This document shows positions 10,330-22,218 of a DNA stretch of 64,000 nucleotides, piece by piece. Position numbers and translations under genes: made by a program. The notes beneath the pieces were generated by a model. The model worked only from the letters and a program-made list of their open reading frames with translations, searched no databases and was not told the DNA's origin. The first letter of the stretch is position 1. Each line of letters begins with the position of its first letter. Source of the DNA: Nymphaea colorata (Eukaryota > Streptophyta > Magnoliopsida > Nymphaeales > Nymphaeaceae); assembly GCF_008831285.2 (NCBI RefSeq), contig NC_045141.1, positions 11,640,106-11,704,105 on the forward strand, read 5' to 3'.

Positions 10330-12655
10330 GTGCTATGAATGGAGCAATGGATGCAGGAAACTTGTTGAAACCAATGCTGGGTCGCGGAGAGCTCCGATGT
10401 ATAGGAGCCACAACATTGAATGAGTATAGGAAATACATTGAGAAGGATCCTGCTCTAGAGCGCAGGTTTCAACAGGTGTATTGTGGTCAGCCATCTGTTG
10501 AAGATACTGTTTCGATTCTTAGAGGATTACGTGAACGTTATGAGTTGCATCATGGAGTTAGAATATCAGATAGTGCACTTGTTTCAGCTGCCATTCTTGC
10601 TGATCGCTACATCACAGAGAGGTTCCTACCTGACAAAGGTAATGTAGTCATGACAGGATTCTTCAAAACTCTTGTTGTTTAAACTTTTAAAGGCTAAAGC
10701 ATTTCTACGAATATTCATGGGAGTGGAAAGTTCTGTTCTTATCTGTGGCTAGCTGATTGCAGCTATTGACCTTGTCGACGAAGCTGCTGCAAAGCTGAAA
10801 ATGGAGATCACCTCCAAGCCTATTGAATTGGATGAGATAGATCGAGCAGTTCTGAAGCTAGAGATGGAAAAGTTGTCTTTGAAAAATGACACTGACAAAG
10901 CTGCTAAAGCTCGTCTAACCAAACTGGAAACTGACCTTGAGACACTTAAACAAAAGCAGAAGGAGCTGGCAGAGCAGTGGCAGCATGAAAAAGGCCTTAT
11001 GACTCGAATCCGATCGATCAAAGAGGAGGTAATTTATCGATTAATTACTGTTTCTAATCTTATCTGTTTGACCGTTTGATCTTCACTTGCTGAAACTCAT
11101 TGTTCTCTGATTCCACCAGGTGGATAGAGTCAACTTAGAGATGGAAGCTGCAGAACGTGAATATGACCTAAACCGTGCTGCAGAGCTCAAGTATGGAACC
11201 TTAATTTCACTTCAAAGGCAGCTTGAAGAGGCAGAGAAGAACCTTTCTGAATTTCAGAAATCTGGAAAGTCACTACTTCGAGAAGAGGTCACTGATCTTG
11301 ATATCGCAGAAATTGTGAGCAAGTGGACTGGAATTCCATTATTGAACTTGCAGCAATCTGAAAAGGACAAGCTAGTTTTACTAGAACAGGTTCTTCACAG
11401 AAGGGTTGTTGGTCAGGATATTGCAGTTAAATCTGTCGCTGATGCAATTAGACGGTCAAGGGCTGGATTATCAGATCCCAATCGTCCAATAGCAAGCTTC
11501 ATGTTTATGGGTCCAACAGGTGTTGGTAAAACAGAGCTTGCGAAAGCTCTTGCTGGGTATCTCTTTAACACAGAAAATGCCCTTGTGAGGATTGACATGA
11601 GTGAGTACATGGAGAAGCATGCAGTTTCCCGCTTAATTGGTGCACCTCCTGGTTATGTGGGCTATGAGGAAGGGGGGCAGTTGACTGAGGTTGTTCGCAG
11701 GAGACCCTACTCTGTTGTGCTCTTTGATGAAATTGAAAAGGCACACCATGATGTTTTCAACATTCTTCTTCAGTTATTGGATGATGGAAGAATAACTGAT
11801 TCACAAGGACGTACTGTGAGCTTTACAAATTGTGTTGTCATAATGACATCAAATCTTGGGTCTCACATAATTCTAGAGACACTTCGGAGTGCAGAAGGTT
11901 CAAAAGATGCAGTCTATGATATCATGAAGAGGCAGGTTGTAGAATTAGCTAGGCAGACGTTCCGTCCAGAGTTCATGAACCGTATTGATGAGTATATTGT
12001 CTTCCAACCGTTGGACTCAAAAGAGATCAACCGTATCGTTGAAATACAGGTGACAGCCTTCTCTCACTGAACCTAATCATGATCTCTTGTTCCTGTTTTA
12101 CCATGCAAACAACTTGTCTTTGGTCATTCAATTTAGGAAGAGTGGTCTCTTGTCATTCATCCTATAATTCGTCTTTGTTGAGTTACCTAAATTGCTTCAG
12201 TACTTATTTTATTTTTGTCTTGAGTTTCTGAATTTTTCACAGCACTTAATTTTGCTGCATCTAGCAGTCCTCCCCAAATGTGAAGAATAGTTTTATAGTC
12301 TGAGACTGATGAATCTTGCCATGGCTTGTGTTGGTTTTTCCAGCTCAAACGCTTGCAAGATCGGCTTAAACAGAAGAAGATAGACATTCAGTTCACAAGT
12401 GCTGCAGTTCAGCTCTTGGGCATGCTAGGGTTTGATCCTAATTTTGGTGCTCGGCCTGTCAAGAGAGTGATACAGCAGATGGTGGAAAACCAAGTAGCTC
12501 TCGGTGTTCTGAAGGGGGATTACAAAGAAGATGACTCTCTGTTGCTAGATGCAAACCTGTCCCCTGAATTAAAGGATGTCAGTCTTCCCAACAGACTGGT
12601 GATTACCAAAATCGATAATGCTTCTCCGAAGGATGAGCTGGTAGCAGCTAGCTAA
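10330..12655 (+). CDS. CLPB4: ClpB/Hsp100 AAA+ disaggregase, mitochondrial CLPB4-like (3' part)
   Basis: Four exons with GT-AG introns: 10330-10638, 10763-11028, 11120-12049, 12344-12655. They encode about 605 residues, the C-terminal 60% of a roughly 970-residue protein. The first exon covers the end of the first AAA+ domain ([13 protein letters not shown], arginine finger ALERRFQQV). Exon 2 and the start of exon 3 give the coiled-coil middle domain. Exon 3 has the second Walker A (GPTGVGKT), Walker B ([11 protein letters not shown]), sensor 1 (MTSN) and [12 protein letters not shown]. Exon 4 has sensor 2 (GARPVKR). ClpB is an ATP-driven disaggregase working with Hsp70. From knowledge of the plant paralogues, it is closer to mitochondrial CLPB4 than to chloroplast CLPB3, for example in [11 protein letters not shown] and ILETLR. 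The N domain and first Walker A are absent and expected left of the window. No internal lesion was seen. Confidence 0.93.
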
Positions 12656-12720
12656 CTGCTATTATCTCTCCACTGTTGCCTTTAGAGATACAGCTTAGTT
12701 GCCCTTTTGTAAATTTCTTC

Positions 12721-12726
12721 AATAAA
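12721..12726 (+). terminator. Polyadenylation signal of the ClpB gene
   Basis: AATAAA 66 bp after the stop codon, preceded by T-rich sequence. Its position and context are typical of a plant near-upstream polyadenylation element. Confidence 0.6.
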
Positions 12727-14310
12727 CAGTATATTGGTAACTTGCATGGCACCTTTTGGGCAGTGTCTGGCTTTTTTGTGCCATACTTTCACAGTTTCTG
12801 AGTTCTTTAGGTTCTTGTCTACTGTGTAACAGAATGTTACAAGAGCTTTGTTAAGACGTCCTCATTCCTCTGTTTCCCGATCCCCATGATGATCCTGAAT
12901 GGTTATTGTTCAGGAACAGGTCAATGTTTCCTTGTCTAGGTTTAGGCCAGAGAGCTGAGTCTGGTTTCACCGACCTTTTAGTCTAAATGACAGGCAATAA
13001 CTGATTAGGATGGATCTTGGTCAGTCAATAGAGGAAGTTTCAGCTAGCTCGTGACAGATCTATAAACGTTTCAGCCTGTTAGATCTATCAACCTTATTGG
13101 TATCTGGTATTCTGCCCTTTTGTTGCTTATGCTCAAAGGAGCCCATGTATCTCAGTACTTGCTATGCCCAAAAGATTGTACTCTTTGAAGCCTGTCCATG
13201 TATTGGTGGTTATTTTCAGCGAATACATCATCAGTCAGCTCATGGAAGATGAAAGCGGTTAATGATCAGTATCGGGGGATACAATCTCTGCACCATATTT
13301 CATTACTCAATTCCAAACAGTTCTCAGCTCCCAAAAGAGAACACTGGTAGTTGGCCTTAAGAGACAAAAGGGGAAACTGCACCACAATCGCAAAACTAGT
13401 GATAACTGGCCTTACGTGCCCTGTCCAGGCCTGTCAATGCAATGATGAACAGTTTAGGAGGCGATAACTTGAGTGCTGATTCATTATCAAAGTGATCGAT
13501 CCAATTGGTGAATTCTTTGCTAGCTTCCCTGTCAGTTCTGAGAACGGTTCAATAACGAGGCCAGCACCGTGACAGGGAAATTGTATAAAAGTTACAAAAA
13601 AAGTGTTGATGGCCACGGATACTACATCCAAGGCTGATACATCATAAGTTACTAGCTTTTCTTCAATTTACCATAACCACCATGTACAATTTATCAATAT
13701 GTTTGGATGGATAGGAAGACAAAAGTTCTGAAGGAAGAGAAAGAAAAGGAAAGAAATTGATTAATGAAGTGAAGAGAAGGAAAAGAAAATGAAAAAAAAC
13801 CATTATAAAAGCTTGTTTGGATAAGAAGGAAAGGAAATGAAAGGAAAAAAATTAACTTAATTAACGTTAATGCCCTAACATCCTCAAAATTAAAACAGAT
13901 ATGCTTTTTATACAAGCTAAAAAATATTTTAAACATGGAATCATCAAATACCAAATACCAACTTTTCTGCACAAGAGCGATAAGTGGGTGCACCTCGCAC
14001 AAGGGACGAACATGGCGTGAACGGAGATGAACATTGGCCTGCTTTGTCCTACACTGACAATTGTTCGAGAACCCTTGTCAGAAGATTCTCTGACGAATGT
14101 GCTTTCTGATTTTCTTAATAAATATAGAATTGTAGGGAAGCGCAGGCCAGATCAACAAATATACAAGCTTTGACAATAAATGTGTTTCCGTTTCGACGCC
14201 TCCTCCCAGAAGGGAGCGCGTTCCGTATACGCATGATTTGTAATTAAAAATATGAAAGAAAAGGAAACCAGTCGAGCGGTGGGTTTTCCCCGCCCGACGG
14301 TCCGTTTCAT
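12727..14310. other. Intergenic sequence, no gene seen
   Basis: No open frame with recognisable similarity. Positions about 13690-13850 are strongly purine-rich on the plus strand, with TTTGGATA-type motifs at both ends (13698 and 13815). These resemble the TTTGGATA-rich stretch in the tandem duplication near 55.7 kb (opposite strand) and may be an old MITE. Confidence 0.5.
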
Positions 14311-14340
14311 TGTTACGGTGAAACCTTTACCACCGTAACA
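14311..14340. repeat. Short inverted repeat
   Basis: TGTTACGGTG and CACCGTAACA form perfect 10-bp arms around a 10-bp loop. A third GTTACGGTG follows at 14343. Function is unknown; it could be the end of a transposon. Confidence 0.55.
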
Positions 14341-14348
14341 CTGTTACG

Positions 14349-14454
14349 GTGCAACCTTCATCCGTCGCTGGAGGCTCGGAGCTGCTGCCGCTGTTGGTGG
14401 AGCCACCCGCTGGAATAATCGCTGCTGCTGCAGCTGGTGGAGCCACCGTTCAAG
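14349..14454 (+). other. Possible first exon of an unrecognised transcript
   Basis: A GC-richer stretch in AT-rich surroundings encodes a short Ala/Gly/Pro-rich peptide from ATG 14349. It ends at a good donor-like site (CAAG/GTAGGT) just before a long (CT)n tract. A second candidate exon lies at about 15222-15318 (after TTTCAATAG). No family is recognised, so this is a weak call. Confidence 0.22.
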
Positions 14455-14469
14455 GTAGGTCCCTTTTCG

Positions 14470-14474
<5 letters not shown>

Positions 14475-14528
<54 letters not shown>
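14475..14528. repeat. (CT)n microsatellite
   Basis: About 27 uninterrupted CT units. It gives rise to Ser/Leu-repeat or Arg/Glu-repeat open frames on both strands that are not real genes. Confidence 0.95.
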
Positions 14529-14532
<4 letters not shown>

Positions 14533-17529
14533 GTGTGTGTATGTGGCCATGGACGTCCATGGCTGGCCTTCTGCCCTTTACCGACATGCATTAAGGGATT
14601 GCTATTAACAAATTTTGTCTTTTTGAGTTGCCTGCTGATTTTACTATCTCGTGTTCATTTATCTTCAAGTATTCTATAAATGTGTTTCCAGTGGATGCCT
14701 CTTTGTTGTAATTTCTCATGTTCTTCATACTAGCATGTATAGATGCTTAGAGACTGTTGTTAGTGCCCATGATTCTGCATGTTTATGTTATTAACAAAGA
14801 ACATGAATATTAACTTCATTTTGTTGGGGTTGGATGTGTAGCCTTAACATGATGAACTCAGATTTCCTGTTTCACATGTGTCACTTGGGCAATTTTACTC
14901 CAACCAATGATCCAACTTCCTGAACTTGCGCATTGAACGTGCGCAAAATTTTGGGATAGTGGTTATATAGATTGGTAGTCTTTCTGAAATTCAAGGTGAT
15001 TTTAAGATTTGCCGGTAATCTTTGAGTTTTTCATCTATACTTTTCACTCCGGAAAGTTGGCGTTCATTGTTCACTTCTGTTTAATGATCTTCCTGGATGA
15101 TCTACCTAGTTATTCTTTTTTGGAAGGCTCAATGATAGCTGTTCTTCAAACTAACTGCTATTCACACTTTATTATTTTACACGATTCTTTATTAAGTCTT
15201 CTTGCTCACCATTTCAATAGACAGTGACAAGGTAGCTCCACCAATTTGCAATGAAGAAGCCTCTAAAGGAGTTCATATAACACATTGTTCTCTCTTCCTT
15301 TTGCATCATAAAACAGAGGTACTAGATTTTCTGAGTATATCAAAATTCCTTATTCACTGTATTGTAGTTTTAACTATATTATGTCATTACTCATTTGGCT
15401 ACAGTTGATTTAATCTAGGAATTAGATGCTTATTGAATTTGTCATATGTTGTTAAGATTTTCAGTTTTTTATATTGTTAATGATTGTTATATCGTGATAT
15501 GTGTCAATTAAGCGGGCATTATTTATATTGCTCACATTTGTGCAGGTCGAGCCATGTATCTGTTTGTATTTGCAAGTGATTGTGATTTGCACGTGCATGC
15601 ATATTATTCTTCATTGATATGCTTGTTATTTTAGTTATTTTTTCAATTTTCTCATTATTTTTATAAATATTATATAATTGGCAGATGTGACCATGAAGCT
15701 TACGCTTCAATCAATGCCTTTCTCATCTTGCTTCATTGCCTCTTCCTCCTGAGTGCTTTTTTGACAGCATATATCACCTTCCTGTTGATTCACTGTCATC
15801 AACCTATGCATTCTGATTAGATCTGCAATATATTATCGACAGTTTCTCCTTATCAAGGTCCCCAACAACTCTATCAAAAGAAATCCCCAGTTCAGACACG
15901 ATCTTAAAATTGATTGGCTGCCTCTAACCTCCTTCCAGTCTGAAGGGATCTGCAGTCATTGACATGTTCTCCTAGATAAACCATATAAGCCTTCTAAGAC
16001 TTGGGCGTGATAACTACCAAAAGCCTCCAATATGCTCACCTCAGAAAGCAAAATTACACTGTGAGCCCATTGAACAATATGAATGCATAATCATAAGGGT
16101 GAGCAAAAGAAATATTTCATCCTACCATCCAAAGGAAAGTTTATGCTTCTACGAAACTCTTCATTCTTTTAGGGGCCGTTTGATGGATTTTAAACCTGGA
16201 ATTGGAAAAATATTTCTGGAATAAAGGAATAGGAAAAATCTTTTCGATTCTCATTTTGATGTGTGTGTGATGACAGAAATAAATTTCTAGAAAACTATTT
16301 CTTAGTTTGATAATAAAGAAACATATTTCCAGATTTACAGAACACCTTTTACTAAAGCCTTTAAACTCAATGTTTCAATCTACACTTCCACTGATGAACA
16401 AAAACTACGATCTATTTCCGGCACTGATATGTGGTCTACCCCACAAGATGTTGTTTCACCTTTTGATCAATTAAAGCTTTGCGTTTGCTGCTCTTCAAAC
16501 TGTTGATAATAGGAGCGCACATTTGCCTGACAAAAAGAGAAAGATTAACCGTATACCACTAAAAGTATATGATCAAATTCATGGAATTAGATTTTGAGAA
16601 TGAGACCTTGTGCTTGTATCATGCCTTGTGCTGCTTTCTAACAGATGGCTGGTATTAAAAGACGGAGACATCACAGATGTTAGCGACAACATGAATTAAA
16701 ACCAAAGTTGAAGTAGCCAACACAACAACTCCCTTCGATCTTTGGGTTGCAGACAATAAATCCTGCCTTCATATCTGGCGGCCACGGGCAATGGTCATGG
16801 TGACCGAAACATCCTTGTGAAGGAAAGTGCAAATAATACAACTTCGACAACAACTAAACAAAACCAACAACGAAAAAAGGAGACGAGATAAATGATGGGT
16901 TGAAGGTAAGCCCCAGTAGACCAGAAGATAAGAAGCTCGCCAGCTCGTGCAATAACAGAAGAAAAAAAAAACCCTAGAAAGAAGCGATCAAGGATGAAGA
17001 GTGGAAGCATTCCCTTTGATCAGAACCCCTTTCCTCAAGGAATAATATGCAGATGCAGACATGGGAAAAATACGAAATTGCTGCCTACCTCTGTGGGGGG
17101 AAACAAACGCCCTCAGCCTGAGAATGAATCCCCCAAAAGCAAAAGAGAAATATCTAGGCTTCTTTTTCTTACCATTTCGACAAGTTGAACCCCTTAAAGA
17201 ACAAGGCTTCTCAAGATCGGTGTTTGAGAATCTCTGCGCTGAAGCAGAGAAGAAGGCGATGGATATTGAAGGGAGCGAAGGAGGAAGAGGACAAGTCGGT
17301 GCCTCCAAGGCCCTCCTCCGCACGATGAGTGTGTGCCCTAACGGGCAAAAAAAAAAACCTGAAAATAATCTTTCCACCTCTCACGGTGGAAAGATGTTTT
17401 CGGAAATAATTTTCTAAAATCACCAACAATGGTCGATTTTTTTTTCTTGGATTGATGGAATGGAAAAATTTTAAAAATTTGAAACTTTTTTCCTCCTGAA
17501 CAGTGTATTTTCAACTCAGCAAACTTGCT
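14529..17529. other. Intergenic sequence with weak gene-like remnants
   Basis: No recognisable gene. On the minus strand, 15700-16100 has short coding-like runs broken by many stops. A transposon-end motif, GGGGCCGTTTGATGG, starts at about 16173 but no partner end was found. Positions 16900-17340 contain CTAGGGTTT on the minus strand and a GC-richer stretch like a 5' untranslated region, without a supported reading frame. Confidence 0.4.
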
Positions 17530-19495
17530 CTTAGAGGTCGTTTGATGGGCACTGGACACGGAGAACAGGACATGCGTGTCCTGTATAATTGATTTTGTTA
17601 TCAAACGCTGTCCACGGTACACGATGGACAGAACGGACAATTAGACAGGAGTATAAATTTAACCCCTGTTCTTCGCTGTTCCGAGCTAACCCTCGGAACA
17701 GCGCCTCGGAACAGCGTGGCCTGCTCACCCCCGAGCGCATCCCTCGACTCCCGAGCGTCCCCCGCGTTTTCCCCTTTCTCCTCCTCCGACTCCCGAGCGT
17801 CCCCCGAGTTTTCCCCCATTCTCTGCATCTGACTCTCCCTCTTCTCTTTGAGTCTCCCCTTTCCACTGCTTTACACCTCTCCCTTTCCACAGCTCTATGC
17901 CTTCCTCCCCTGCTTTACGACTTCATCTCGAGCGATCACCTCATTTCTGCAAGTCCATAGTTGGGTGAACAACTTTTTTCAGGTGATTTTTCTCCCGTTC
18001 TCTTGTTTTCTCTCTCGCTCGCTCATTCTTGTCTCTGATTTGCAGTTGATTTACAGTAACTAGGGTTGCCTCGTAGGCCCTTCTTGCCTGCGGAAAGAAA
18101 TTTTTTAAGTTATGTGCATCGAAAACATTTTTTGTGGCTGCGTATCCATCTCTCTGTCTTTTTGTCTTCCTCTCTGTCTTCCTTTCTGAAACACCCGAAA
18201 GGTCGCCCACAAGGCTGTTGATCGGCTTTGCCTTTCCTCTTTGCAGGTGTCTTCCGTACTTCCTCGCAATTTCGAATCTGTGGAATCCCGTTGCTGAGGA
18301 AGAGGTAAATGCGTTTCCCCTCTTTGCTTGCCCGTCTTCTCTCTTTCAACGGCTGAAATCTTATTTGAAACGTAATTTATCTGTGTGTGTGGTTATGTTT
18401 CATGAATGCCCCTCTATGGGGAAAAAGAAAGCAGACAAAAGTGAACCTCTAACTTTCAGCTGATTTTGATGGGAACCTTCGAGCGCTATTTTGTTCTAAT
18501 GTTTTTGATTCGACTTAAGGCTTCTCAAGACGAGAAGCGTATGAATAGCATGGCGAAGGCTTTTGCAGAAAACGTTGCTCCAGTTAGAACAGAAAAATGC
18601 TACGTATCTTTCCATTCTGAATCTGTTATGTTTAACATGCATGGAAACTTACCTGAAGTTGTGGATATTTGTAGATGCAGTTGAAAAGCTTTTTTGTGAT
18701 AAATTTTAGTGCATTTGAAGGTATTAATACCAATCAAAAGGTTATTTCTGCAGCCTATCGCAATCTGTCCTTTATTAAGTTGCTATTGAGCTTTCTTCTT
18801 ACGCTTCAAAGAATTGATATACTGTAAAGGCTTTTCATGCATTTTGAATCGCTAATTTTACATGTTCTGCCTGCTGTTCCTTCTGTTCATATCTTTGTAG
18901 TCCAAGCTTTGGTTTCCTCGCATCTTTGTTGTGCAGTTTTTCATCGTATGCCCAATTTGCCAGATTTAAAGCACTTGACTTGGCTTGAGATTCTTTGTTC
19001 TTCAGAAAATCTGTGCCATTTTTCTTATCAAATTTGATTGCCTTCAAAGAATTTGTAGCCTCAGCTAGGCTATTTATAGCCAAGTCAGAATATTTGACCT
19101 CTCTCTACCATCTTTCATCTAACCTTCTCATCTCTCTCTCTCTCCCTCCCTTTCTTCTGCTCATCAAAGAGATGGCACTCTTGGGAGAGTTCATTACATG
19201 GGTCATGAAAGGCATGGAGTTTGGGAGAGAGAGACTCCTTATATCTCTCTCTCTTCTCCAAATCTGCTATTAGTCTGTCTTGATCTGCCAAAGGTTTCGC
19301 TCTCATCTTTCTGATGCAGATCGAGGGGAGTCTTTGGTGGGAATGAAGCAGACCGGCAAGTCAAAAACGGGCATGGGGGACTTACTAATGGTCTTCTCCA
19401 GTTTCCACTGCTATTAGATTAGGACCAAGAACTGCAAGAAATAAGGAAGCACTGATGATCATGCGTCGGAAATGATCTTGTCCTTTGACGACAAC

Positions 19496-19500
<5 letters not shown>

Positions 19501-19564
<64 letters not shown>
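19501..19564. repeat. Compound (CT)n(TA)n microsatellite
   Basis: About 14 CT units followed by about 18 TA units, inside the candidate transposon. Confidence 0.93.
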
Positions 19565-19566
<2 letters not shown>

Positions 19567-20219
19567 CATTTCCTGTCCTCAACCAGCGTAGACATATGGT
19601 TTTATTTGCATCTTTTTCAACAGTGGGGCTGCTATATATATGGTGACAACTTGACAGTGATTTTTTTGAGACCACCATTCCTCATCACTGCATTAGTATG
19701 ATGGTGAACCACTGCATTAGTTCCTCATATTCATTTTTGGTGAACCACTGCATTAGTTCCTCATATTCATTTTCTTAATCTGCCTCACTTGTGATTCAGC
19801 TGTAGTATAGGTAATAAAAAGATTGTCTTCCAGAAATTTGAATTTCATTAAAAGTTTTATTACTATCATGTAGTGCCATGTAGAAGGAAATGCTCATAGT
19901 TTTGTACAAATATTATAATGTAGTTTGTACTGCTTGCAAATATTTCATCATTCGATCTTCCTCCATGTTTTTTATCATATATGATACACACAATAAGTCA
20001 ATTGTGTAAACGTATTTCATATAACTAAATTGCTTGATCTTATTGTACTTCTATTTGTTAAATTTAGATGAGTAGTCACCATGACAAACTACAGTGGGAA
20101 GAAGATCAAGTGCAGTTTTTGTTTGACATGATGTCATTGTTTTAATTATATTTGGTTATTTTAATATTTTATGATGATAATCTAATTATTTGTTTGTCTT
20201 TTAAATTTCTAAAATGCAG

Positions 20220-20303
20220 GAACCAGACGGTGATGCATCTTTTAAAGTATCACATGGATTTGATGAGAAGGGTAGTGTGCAGGACAGAAGACTAGTTATC
20301 TAA
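20220..20303 (+). other. Splice-like terminal exon inside the TIR element
   Basis: It follows TAAAATGCAG and gives an open frame, EPDGDASFKVSHGFDEK and 10 more residues, to a TAA stop. A preceding piece at 20068 (MSSHHDKLQWEEDQVQFLF) follows a TTTAG acceptor. No protein family is recognised. It could be a remnant transposase-accessory gene or a captured host exon. Confidence 0.25.
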
Positions 20304-21110
20304 CAAGTTGTCATAGTTGTTTTTGTTTTATGGCTTAGAACAATTGAATATTTTAAACAATTTGTACGGGACCATGGTGTTTTAACATGTTAATACTTGT
20401 TAACATTGATAGAGAAAATTGTGAGATGTCCGTTTTTGTACTATGGCATTCAGGAAGAATGATTCATTTTATGTTTAATTGAAAGTCTTTCCTGCTTGAA
20501 CTGTTAAGATATTTGAAGAGATGTCATGTTATGGCTAAGAGACCCGCCAGATCTCTTTCTTTCCATCACATTCTTGTGGAAGTGTCAACTGTTCTTCCAA
20601 TTTTTCATAAAAGCTTTGTCACAATTGTGGTTGTCATTCTGAACTGGTTCCTGTGTATTTGATTAAATGTATTTTTTTACTCCTTACAAGAAGAGTTCAT
20701 TTGAAATACTTTCAGAACCGAGGTGAAGGGCGCACGCTCTTACAATATTTGAACATGTTCATTCCAATGTGATGTGAATGCATTTCCCTTTGTTCACTGG
20801 CTTTTGTATTGCTTTCTGATAAAAGACTTCTAAGTTTTTTGTTCCTAAACAATGGAAGACACAAACATCGGACAGATCGGACAAGACGAAAACAAACGTC
20901 AGACAGGACGGACAGAACAGACACACACGATACAAACACTGGACATGAAGAACATAATGTTCTGTTCCTAAAATCATCAAATGTTCTTAAAATCATCAAA
21001 CGGTGGACAAAGAACACCATTGTCCATGAGGACAGAACAATGGTGTAATGGACAAGACGTCCTGTCTGTCCTGTCCCAATAGACAACAATCAAACGACCT
21101 CTAAGGGATG

Positions 21111-21250
21111 TTCAACGAACGGGCCAAGCTTGAGCTCGGCTCAACTCGCATGTTGCTTTACTCGAGTTCAAGTCGAGCTTTATGAACTGAGCTCGAGCTC
21201 GGCTTGATGAACCAAGTCTGAGCTTGACTCGTTTAAGCTCGTTTACATGC
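21111..21250. repeat. GAGCTCGAGCTCGG-type subterminal repeats
   Basis: Multiple overlapping palindromic AGCTCGA / TCGAGCT motifs. Related GAGTCGAGTT motifs occur at 27480-27540 in the opposite direction, beyond element 3. Such arrays are known at the ends of some plant DNA transposons. The two arrays may be the ends of an older element into which element 3 inserted. Confidence 0.4.
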
Positions 21251-21422
21251 ACGTAAAAAAGGCAAAGCAATTCATGTTTTGATTCTAACAAAGGTCATGG
21301 AAATGATGTGTTATTCCTCTCTTTCAAGTGGGAGCTTCAGTTTATAAGTTAATCTATGATTCAATAACCAAGTTTACTCTCATTTGTATACCCAAAACAT
21401 AGAAATGCACAACAATAATATA

Positions 21423-21626
21423 TGTTGCGTGAAGCCAGAAGGGGGGAGAGAGAGAGATAAACAAATTTGATACTCATGAATCTGCCTTAATCTCATGTTA
21501 AAGGAAAATTAGTGTGAAACCAATAAATTACAAAGTAAGTCCAACACTAAAATAATTATTAATAAAAGTTGTTCCTAAAACTTTTAAATATTTAAAATAC
21601 CACCTAACATAAATATTGTTCAACCC
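21423..21626 (-). repeat. 3' LTR of copia element 3
   Basis: It aligns to the 5' LTR (26727-26932) over its whole length: TGTTGCGTGAAGCC versus TGTTGCATGAGGCC at one edge and GTTCAAC versus GCTCAACA at the other. The terminal CA of the left copy is altered next to the polypurine tract. Confidence 0.9.
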
Positions 21627-22218
21627 CCCTCCCCCTCAAGCTGGATGCTCAGCTTGTCACAACATTTAGAAAACTCCGCAATAAGGAAAGCTTTAGTAAA
21701 TATATAAGTTGTTTGATCTTCTGAGACTACATGTATGATGGAGATGATTCTCCCTTGAACCATGTCACTGATGTAATAGCAATCTACTTCAATGTGTTTT
21801 TCCTCTCATAAAATACGAGATTATTTGTAATGTAGGTAGCAGTTCAGTTATCACAAAACATTCTCATAGATATAAAAGTAAAATACCAAGACTCTCAAGT
21901 AAGAATCTAGACTACGTCATTTTGGCAGCAGTTTGAGCCATAGTGCGATACTCCACTCAACACTGGACATAAAAACAACATTTTGTTTTTTGATCCTTCA
22001 AGATATGAGATTTCCTCCCACACACACACAAAATCCTGTGATAGACTTTATGTCATCAACTGAGTCTGCATATTCAGCACTGCTATAAGCTTCAACATCA
22101 AGCATTGCTATAAGCTTCAACATCAAGAGATGTACTTGTTTTGCAAAAAAGGCCTTTGCGAGGGGAGAACTTTAAATACTTGACAATCATCATAGTTGCA
22201 TCTCAATGTGACTTTTTT

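Larger units (their letters stand above)
17530..21105. mobile_element. Candidate TIR DNA transposon, about 3.6 kb
   Basis: The ends are CTTAGAGGTCGTTTGAT at 17530 and its reverse complement ATCAAACGACCTCTAAG ending at 21105, 17-bp perfect inverted repeats. Subterminal regions are rich in GGACA-type repeats: GGACACGG, GGACAGAACGGACA at 17537-17660, and many copies at 20870-21060. No transposase is recognised, so it looks non-autonomous. The interior contains splice-like exons (18247-18304, 20068-20143, 20220-20303) that may be captured gene fragments. I could not find a clear target duplication, so the superfamily is not assigned. Confidence 0.6.

Noticed and set aside
11413-11610. Minus-strand open frame inside the ClpB exon
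   Set aside because: Shadow of the conserved Walker A region on the plus strand.
14344-14679. Overlapping Ser/Leu- and Arg/Glu-repeat open frames
   Set aside because: They are produced by the (CT)n tract. Only a short 5' exon before it is kept, at low confidence.
16170-16200. GGGGCCGTTTGATGG as the end of another complete transposon
   Set aside because: No inverted partner was found between here and 17530, so no element can be defined.
17522-21113. Target-site duplication for the 3.6-kb TIR candidate
   Set aside because: Flanks TTGCTC and GGATGT do not match at 3, 5, 8 or 9 bp. TTA/TAA at the borders is palindromic extension of the ends, not a direct repeat.
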